Positions 21,448 through 30,400 of a stretch of DNA of 34,650 nt are shown piece by piece. The position numbers and the translations under genes were made by a program. Below the pieces are notes generated by a model. That model searched no databases. It was not told where the DNA came from and was given only the letters and a program-made list of their open reading frames with translations. Source of the DNA: CAZSAL01 sp964604825 (GTDB lineage Bacteria > Elusimicrobiota > Elusimicrobia > 2-01-FULL-59-12); NCBI GenBank assembly GCA_964604825.1, contig CAZSAL010000028.1, positions 1-34,650 of the forward strand. The letters are read 5' to 3'. Each line of letters starts with the position of its first letter. The first letter of the stretch is position 1.

Positions 21448-24400
21448 TCACGCCGCGCGGCGGGTGATGCCCTTGGGTATGAGCGAAGGCTGGGCAGTTG
21501 AAGGCGCCGGGCTTTCCGGGATGGTAGCCCCCTCCTGAACGGTAAGCCGTTCCATCTCCGGCGCGGCGGCGGGCGCATTCGGCAGAGTGACTGTAAAACA
21601 AATCGCCCTATCCGCTGACGAATCTACGGAAATTATTCCTCCTAGGGTCTTGACGGCACGGCCGGAAACGCGCAGACCCATCCCTTCGCGCGACCATAGT
21701 CCGGCCTTCCTTTTGCCATCTATCGTTTCCCGTAGAGCATTCAAATCCACCGGTTCTCTTGTCTTTGCGCAGAAAATAGAAATGCATATGCCGCCCGGTT
21801 GAACGGACACCGTGGCTTGAAACCCGGGGTCGCCGCCTCCGCAACTTTTCCATATGGCCATGTCCAATCCATTGAGAGCCCTGAAAAGAGCGGCTTCATC
21901 AATCGTGATAATCGGCAAATCTTCATCACAGTGAACTTCCTCCGGACCATAACTGCCCAACTCTCTCCTCATCCATTCAGCGAGATTAATGTCCCGAGCT
22001 ATCACTGGTTCGCTGGATATAACCCGCCTCAATTTGTGCGCGTAGAGCCGAATCGATTCAAGGTGCGCTTCGCGGCGCACATCCTCATCAAGACCCTGAA
22101 ACTCGAGTGGTTTAAAGGTCCCGGCATAGGGCTGGAAATCTTCCAGAAATTTATCCAGGTTATCCAGCGTTTTCTGAAGTTGCTGATTTACGTTGTGTGG
22201 ATCCCGGCCCAGTGATTCATAGAGAATGGCGTCGGGAGCCATCAACAAACAGGTCAGGGGTGCAAGAACCACACCAAAACTATTACAAAGAAAATTAAAT
22301 CTTTTTGCCAGCCCCGCAGGAATAAGCCTCAGCTCTTTGGATTCTGCGAGCGCCGATGCGAACGGGAACCATCTGTGTTCGAAATTATTGAGCGTAATAT
22401 GCAATTCTGTAAGCGTGAACATGTATTCATCCACTTGAGCCATCTCAGTTTCAGTGTGTTGCGCCGGGGTTACAGCGCCGGCTGCAACACAGAGATTCTG
22501 CGCAGCCTGGCGGACAGGACTGACTTTTTCATCGCCTTTTGGCAGGGCCGGAACCGCGAGGGCAGGATATGTCTGGCGCAATGTATGAGCCAGACAGGTG
22601 TCCAGGCCACTGATGAGATTTATCAACTCTTCTGCGACGAGTCTGTAAGTATAAGCATGGGCGCCGTCAGGTTGCTGGACTCGCCTGTGGCTTTTCTTCA
22701 AAATACCCAAACATACGAGAGCTTCCAGTTCGCGGCGCAAAGTGGACAGGGAACGCGGCCGATGATGTCCAATTTCTTGTATGTGCCGCTCAATAAGCCT
22801 TTGGAACGAAGACACCGTCACTGGCCAGCCCCGCGCGACACGAAGAATATCTGCTATCGCCTGTATCAGATCCCCTCTCGCCTCACCGGCAGCCCAGGCC
22901 TCCGGCGACCGAATTTGGAGACGAGGCGTTTCCGCCGATGAAACCACTTCAACCGGCCACTCCATCCAGCTATTGGCGGCGGTCTTATACATCACTCGAA
23001 CGCGCTTCGTCCCGGAGTCCACAATAAACCACCGGCGTGCCCGTTCTGTCCGCGGTTCATCGCTCGGGAAAAACCTTATATTGACATCCTCTACAGCAGC
23101 GGCCAAATTGTGTTTCTCCGACACGCCCTTCCCGAGCGCCGCCGCCCATGCCGGCAACCAAGACGGCGCCACCGGATCATTCGCAGGGTCGTAGGCGCCA
23201 GCCCCCGCAGTGACATTTGGTTTATCGTCGGAGAAGAATATGACCGGCCATTGCCATTCAAAAGAAGGTCCAGCGAAGATGCCGCCAAAGTTTGGACCCA
23301 TGGCTGTTTGGGGAACAAGGGCAGGCTCCCAGACAATAGGGCTGCGGAATTGGATGTTGAGAGCGCATATCTGCAAGGCGTCGTAAACGATATGTGCGAT
23401 AACTATTGGCAGGGCTATCGAAAGGGTGTGCAGACCGGGAATGCCGAGGAGAGTGTAGGAGCAGAGTATGAGGAATGGCGTTGTGACGTAGTGCGGAATG
23501 CGGAATGCGTCCCCGAACGGGGGACTGTCCCATCCTATGAATTTGACAGGGAAAGGGACGGAAAAAGGTTTTTCTTGATGAAATTCCCCAGACTTAACAT
23601 TCTCCGGCTGCTTTGAGTGTGCGGGAGGCGCGCGGGTTTCGATATATTGCAGCAGGACGTGCAGGCCCGCGAACGCGGCCAGCGCGGGAACCGCCCAGAT
23701 ACCGAGGTGCGGGACCGCCCACAGGAGCGCGGGGATTTCCAGCGCCAGTCCCGCCATCCCGCCGAGCTTCACAGTGTTTTCCCTTAAGCCCGGAATCAGC
23801 CGGAGAACCCGGTAAAAGATGGAAGCCGGGTGCGCGCCTTCCTCTTCATCCAACGTCTTCAAAATTTCCCGCGCTCGTCGATACTGATCCTCCGTCAACC
23901 ATTTCCGGGCAACGTCCAGCCCATGACTTTCAGCCTTCAGTTCAGGATCTCTGGATAACGTATAAAGGGGTTGGACCGGCTCGTCCAGCGATGGATCAAA
24001 ACGGATATCCGTCTTCCAGAAATCCATACCGATAGTTTGCGCGGTTTGTTTCAACCCATCCAGGATGTGGGTATTGAAAATAACCGTAGCGCCCTTTTCG
24101 CGAAGCGCCTGGAGCATGGCCAGTTGAATCGCCGCGATTTCGAAATAGTCCGTTCCATGAAGTTCATCGAGGATCACGAAACTGCCCGAAGTCGCGCGTC
24201 GCAGGATGTCGGCATATTGATTCAGAATGTTCATGAAGTAGCTCTCTCCGGTTTCCGTCACATTCTGCCCGCCGAAGAAAGTTTCCACGCGATCATAACG
24301 GCTGATGGTCAGATCCCCTGATGTGTAGAACCCCTTGAGCGCGAGGCGAGCGTTGATGCTCGCCGTCATCATACCAACGGTCTTACCACTCGAATTCGGT

Positions 24401-27400
24401 CCTCTGATGACCATGACCGGGTTAGACGGATCCACCACCACGGATTGCCTGACGGGTTTGTCGAGGTATGGTCCCACGGAAAAAGGTAAATCCTTAATGA
24501 ATGCGTAGGCCGCGCGCATGGCATCGAGTGTCGAGTATTTACCTTTGAACGGCAGCGCATCCCGCATGACAAAGATGTGCGGCTCATCGGTCAATACCGG
24601 TTGTTTTAGTTCATGCTTAATAACCCCCTGGGCGATCCCGCTGAATTCATCCAGTAAGGCAGCCTGTGTAACGATCCCCTCCCTGAGGCTCTGAAGTTCC
24701 GCCTTGCTCTCTTTATAAAGGTCCTCCAGAACCTCATGTGGGTAATTTTCCCAGTTCCGATCGCCTGGATTCGGGACAGGAAGATCCGCGTCAGCGAATG
24801 ATCTTCTCACCTGTTCTCCGAAGGCTTCGGATTGGGCATCGGCCCAGGTATTCCTTAGTTCACCTATTTTGGCGAAGTATTCATCCAGAGATCGAACCAT
24901 CGGTCCTGCGGCTAAATCGTTATTCAAGGGTTGGAGATGCTCCACTAATTGACGCAGGGATTGTTCCATCTGGTCAAGCGACTTCCGGATTCCCCCCATA
25001 TCGAAGCTGGGAGATGTACGGGTAAAGGAACGGAGTTCCTGAGGTGGCAGGAGCTGAACAAGACGCTTTGATAAAGATTCCAGCCAGGGCGCGCCTTGTG
25101 CAACAAAGACGCCGGTCAGCCGCAGCCGCTCGTCGGGCTCATCCCCAATCTCCACACCGTGCCCCCGCAATTCTTTCGCGAGATGATCCTCTTCTTTCAA
25201 AACGTTGAGAACATTTTCCGGAGTGGATTCAAAAACAAAGTTGTTCGCCAGGCGCGCCAGAACGGTTTCCGTTAATGGATCTGCCGTGGGATGTTCCTGA
25301 TTCTTTCCTCCCGTGACCGGTTTGTCCGCTCCGCTGATCGGGCCGGAGGGGATCGCCTCGAAATCCCCCCCTTCCGTAATGGCTCGATAGTAGGCGCGCG
25401 CCCGGTCAACCACCCTGGACGGGAATCCCGCCTTATTCATCAGCTCAATCGCGTGGCTGTTCCTGGCTATGCCCGGCTCCAGCTCGTATGTCGGTACGAC
25501 TTCACCATTTTCCAGCCGCACCGTTTGCATATAAGGCTGCTGACCGGTACGTTCGTGCAGAAGCTCAAAACATTTCTTTAAATGGCCTGTTACGATGACC
25601 GTGGCGCCGTTGTTGTGCAGGTCTTCGATGATGACGGTCGCCACAGCAACGAGCTCCTTATAATCCGTGCCAGTCGGGACTTCATCGAGGATGACCAGAT
25701 CACCGGGCCCCGCTTTGGCTTGAACTTCCTTGAGTTCGCTGAGTAGCGATTCGAAGTAACCGTACCCGGGCCGGAACTGATCGGGGTGCGGGAAGACGGT
25801 GTAAATGTTGCGGAAAATGGACAACATCGAAGATTCATCGGCGGACAATGTTTGCCCCGCCTGGTTGCGAAGAACGGCAATCGCAACGCTCCGGGCCGTA
25901 ACAGTCTTTCCCCCCATATTCGGCCCACTGATGGGAAGGCTGCGCTGATCCCCTCCCAGGTGGACGGTAATGGGCACGACCGGTTTCCCATGAGGAGTAG
26001 TTCCAAGGATGGGTGAATTGAAATGGTCCAGATGGACGATTCCGGGGGAGACCGGCATCGTCGCGAATTTTTCATCGCGTTCAATGGCCCCTATTGCCAG
26101 CCGGGCGTAGTAGTCCAATTCGCCGAGAGGACCCTGCATCAGCCCCTCAGCAAATTGCCGTAGATAGTCGTGCTTATAGGCCCTGGATTTTGTTTTTTCC
26201 TGCCGCGCCCGGTGTTTCGGATCCGGATGGGGCGGAGGGTCGATCAACTCCCCGAGGTCCGAGAAATGCCTGGACAATCCGGCGAGTTGGTCCTGAATTC
26301 TCGCGAGTTTACCTTCGGTGGCCAGCGTCTCCTGGATTTTTAGCGCCTGTTCCATTATGCGGCCCGGATCGGCCCGGGCGAAGTCATGCAGTCCTGTCAC
26401 GCCCCACCTGTCGCGATATTCACTCAACCGGGTCTCCACCGTTTCTTTTGTGCAGAATAAATACGGGTTCGGATATTCGTCAACGAGGTCCAGACCGTCT
26501 TTCGCATCGAGAAAAGGCTTCAGTTCCGGGCGTTCTAAAACGGCCCGGATTTTTTGTTTCCAGTGACCGGCCTGACCCGGGAAATCTGGGATACGGTTCT
26601 CCAGCCTGATCAGTTCGGAAACCAATGCCATGATGTAAATAAGGCCGACCGTATAGTCCGGATAAGGTTCCTGGTGTTTCATTAACCAGTTCCAGTAGAT
26701 GCGTTTGCCTTCAGGCACGGCGGTTTCCGTTGGATCGGGTTCTTCATCCCATTCCAGAGTCAGGCCATCGGACTCCAATCCAAACGCAGACCACAATTCG
26801 GAAAGCTGCGTAGATTTCGGGCTGGCCTTAACATACTTCGGATAGTGGCGCTGGCGCAGGATGGTCAAAATGCGATGGAGTCCGGTTCGGACCGGGCGGT
26901 TTCTCCGCCGGCCAAACATGTCCATCGGTTCGTGTTGGTTCAAGGGTTGTTTCTTAAAACGTTCCGGGGTTCTCCGTCCCTTAATCGCCGCGAAGGACCC
27001 CGCGAGATTCGTCAATTCCCTCAATTCTGCGATGGCTTCCTTTTTGTCCTGTCCCTGATAAAAATTGAGAATATCTTGGAGAGGCTTGCGCTGTTTTTCA
27101 ATTTCGACCGGCAAACGTCGCGGATGCCGCAGCCGCTCCATTAAAAACCAGATCGTTTCGAACGGTGCATCTTCAAATTCCGGATAAACTTCTTTAAGGA
27201 GCCACTTTTCCCGGGTCGCAAGCCCGAGGTTAATGAAATCGGCATCCGTTACGGGCATATGGCCGACCCATCCGGTTCCGGCTCCCGTGGGTACCCCGTT
27301 CCCGGAAGATGCGTCACGACCAGTAGAGAAATTACTGACGCTTTCTTTCGCAAGTTTGGCTGGCGGAACCTGCACACTGAATCCCAATCCGGTGTCGGCC

Positions 27401-30400
27401 AGGTGAGCAAAAACGAAAGGCCTCGGGAGATGAAACTGCCTCAGCAGATTCCCGTGATCAAACAGCTCACAGGCGTCGAAAACGATATGGGCAACAATAA
27501 GTAAGACTATCCAAAAGGTGTGGAGACCGGGAATGCCGAGGAGAGCGTAGGAGCAGAGTATGAGGAATGGCGCTGTGACGTAGTGCGGAATGCGGAATGC
27601 GTCCCCGAACGGGGGACTGTCCCATCCTATGAATTTGACAGGGAAAGGGACGGAAGAAGGTTTTTCTTGATGAAATTTCCCAGACTTCACATTCTCCGGC
27701 TGCTTTGAGTCTGCGGGAGGCGCGCGGGTTTCGATATATTGCAGCAGGACGTGCAGGCCCGCGAATGCAGCCAGCGAGGGAACCGCAAAAACCCCGAGGT
27801 GCGGGACCGCCCACAGGAGCACGGGGATTTCCAGCGCCAGCCCGGCGATCCCGCCGAATTTCACCGTCCTGTCACTCAATCCCGGAATCAGCCGGAGGAT
27901 CCGGTAAAAGATGGAGGCGGGGTCTTTGCCCGAAGCGTCTCCGGACGATTGCGCCGCGAGGATATCTTCTACCGCTTTTTTCCAGTTCTCCTCAGAGCCT
28001 GAATGAACATATTGGAAGGAACGGATAACGCGCTGCGCGGCCGGTGATTGCGCGCACTGACGAACGCTGGAGACCGAGGCGCTTTCCTGAGAAGCGCCCG
28101 AAATCAACAGGACGTCAAACCGTTTCGCGGGATGCCGCGTCTTGGCCGCGTCGACTGCCGCCTGGAGGATTTCAGCACCGCGATCAGACATGCCCTGGTC
28201 GGTTTGATAGCTCGCGTCAATAATCAGAAGGTCCGCAGGGTGGACTTGCACGGCGATCTTCGCCATGTCGGCCGATGGATAGGCGTAGCATTCGACCCCT
28301 TCACGGCCGGAAAGGAGCCGGCGATAAAGCTCCGCCTGCCGGTCATCCGCCGCCACGACAACGAACGGTTGTTCGCTTGGCCGGTTGTCCGTTAATTGAT
28401 CATCGGAGCGGACGGGTTCTTCGTCGTAGTTGATGGGATTCCCGGTCCCCAAGAAATCGCGCAGGGTTCGAATCGTGTAGATGATCCGAGACTCGTACGA
28501 CTCGGGCCAAAACGGCAGCGCCAATTCCTGCGCGGCGGCGAAAACGAACTGGATGAGATCTTCATCCCAGGGAAGAACTTCCTCATCATTCCGTTCGAAT
28601 ATCTGAGGAGTCCATTCCGCAAGAGAGGCACGTACGGGTAAGGACAGAAGATCACTCATCTCTTCCCCAAGCATGTCGATTGCTCGCTGATAAGACGCGG
28701 GGCTGAAATCGCCAGAGGGAAGACTTTCCCATTCCCTGGCAAGCGCCCGGCTTATCGCGGAGCGCAGAGGCCTGCGGACGCTTTCTGCTGTATCAGGGTT
28801 AGAGGTTGCATGAGGTTGAGCCTTAACCCCGCCCTGACCGCTCGCAAGGGATCGCACCTGTTCGTTGAATGCGATCATGGGATTCACGGCGAGATCGACC
28901 AGACTCATTTTATCGATAAAGAACCATCGGCCCTCGAATTCCGGACCTAGCTTCGCAAATTCGGTTAAGGCCCGCCGATCCCGTTGACCTCCTGATACAT
29001 GAATGACAATCCCTTTGAATCGCGGTTCTTTCACGAAACCCATAAGAGTTGGGATGTCGACCCCATGCGCTACGACGACGGCCTGATCGCCCCACTCCTC
29101 CGCGAGGTCGAAGGCGTCCAGCGAACTTTGGGGTTCGGACGCGCTCGTCATGTCCCGCCTCATGAATTTCTTGTTCATAGAAATTCCAAATCCTTCCAGC
29201 CCCAGGAAGATCGGCTTTTTCTCTGTCCCGTTGGCTCGGATGGCTTCTTCAAAGCTGGCGGCCTGCGAAATCGGGAAGGTGGGCATTGTCGGCGCGGCCG
29301 GTGGCGGCTCAACCGGGGCCGCCGCTTTCGATGCTTCGGCGTTCAGTGTTTCCTTTCGATGCACGAAGAAGCGGGCGGAAAGGCCGTTTGAAAAGAGGCT
29401 GACGGGGTGGACGCATTCCAGGATGCCGGGCGCCGTCTCACGGTAATCGAGTCGCCGAAGATCATCCTGGATATGGATGCCCGCGATGTAGACCAATCTT
29501 CCGGCGAAGATGTCCCGCATCAGGCGGATGATGTTGTGGGCGAAAAGCGTTCCGGAGTGCGGGTCGACCAGCGCTCGGGCGCATCCCGGATTCTTGTTGG
29601 CCGCATCGTCCTGCACGCGGATGTACCCCTCCGGATATCTACGGTCGAGATCACGGACGTCTTTCTCATCCGCCTGCGCCGAGATCACGACCAGGGGGAG
29701 GCGATCTAGCCGGGCTCGTCCGGCCGACGCGAGCTGTGCCTCGAAGAAGATGGTTTCTCCGTTCAGCTGCCGGGGAAAAGGTTCATAAGCGACCGGACGG
29801 TTCCCGGCAAAGGGCCGGCCCTGGAAATTGATGAGGCGCATACCGGCGGGGTAAAGCCTGAGAACACCGCCTTCGAAGTCCACGCCGCAGGAATAACCGA
29901 ACGGTGGGGATTGGGAGATTTTCCAGAGTTTGTAGGCCAGTTCTTCGAGCTCGTCTTTTTTTAGAGGGCAGCGGATCGGACCTCCCGACGGTCCTTTCAC
30001 CAGTTGAAGCCTGGAGAGAATCTTTTCGAGCCTCTCTTTTACGGTCGGGCGGGAGGCATCCTCGATCAGTTCATCGCCGATGCGTATCCGGCTGGGAAAA
30101 TTGTGGAACATCGGAACAAACTCTTCCAGATGAGCTCCGCTGGCAGGCGCAATCGAGAAAGCGGCGCGCCAGGCATGAGCGCCTTCCGTCAAGGTGGACG
30201 GCTGGCCGACCGTCAATTCCAGCACGACGTCGCGCCCGAAGAGGTTTGTCGTCGCCACAAACCCGGCATCCACCCGCCACCGGTTGGCCAGTTCCGCGCT
30301 GAAGGACTCTTCCCGGAGTTTTGCACGGCGTTTGCACCAGGCATCGATCACTTTGTCCTGGAGAAACGGCCCGGTTTTCTGAGCGATGTCGTCGCGCGTT

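Noticed and set aside
24369..26609. A DNA mismatch-repair mutS gene
   Set aside because: The ATPase motifs are MutS-type, but I see no mismatch-binding domain with a Phe-x-Glu motif and the domains are embedded in a signalling/membrane protein.
23376..27922. CRISPR-like or transposon-like direct repeats in the giant gene
   Set aside because: There are only two copies, of about 450 bases, both coding in the same frame for the same module; this is an intragenic duplication.
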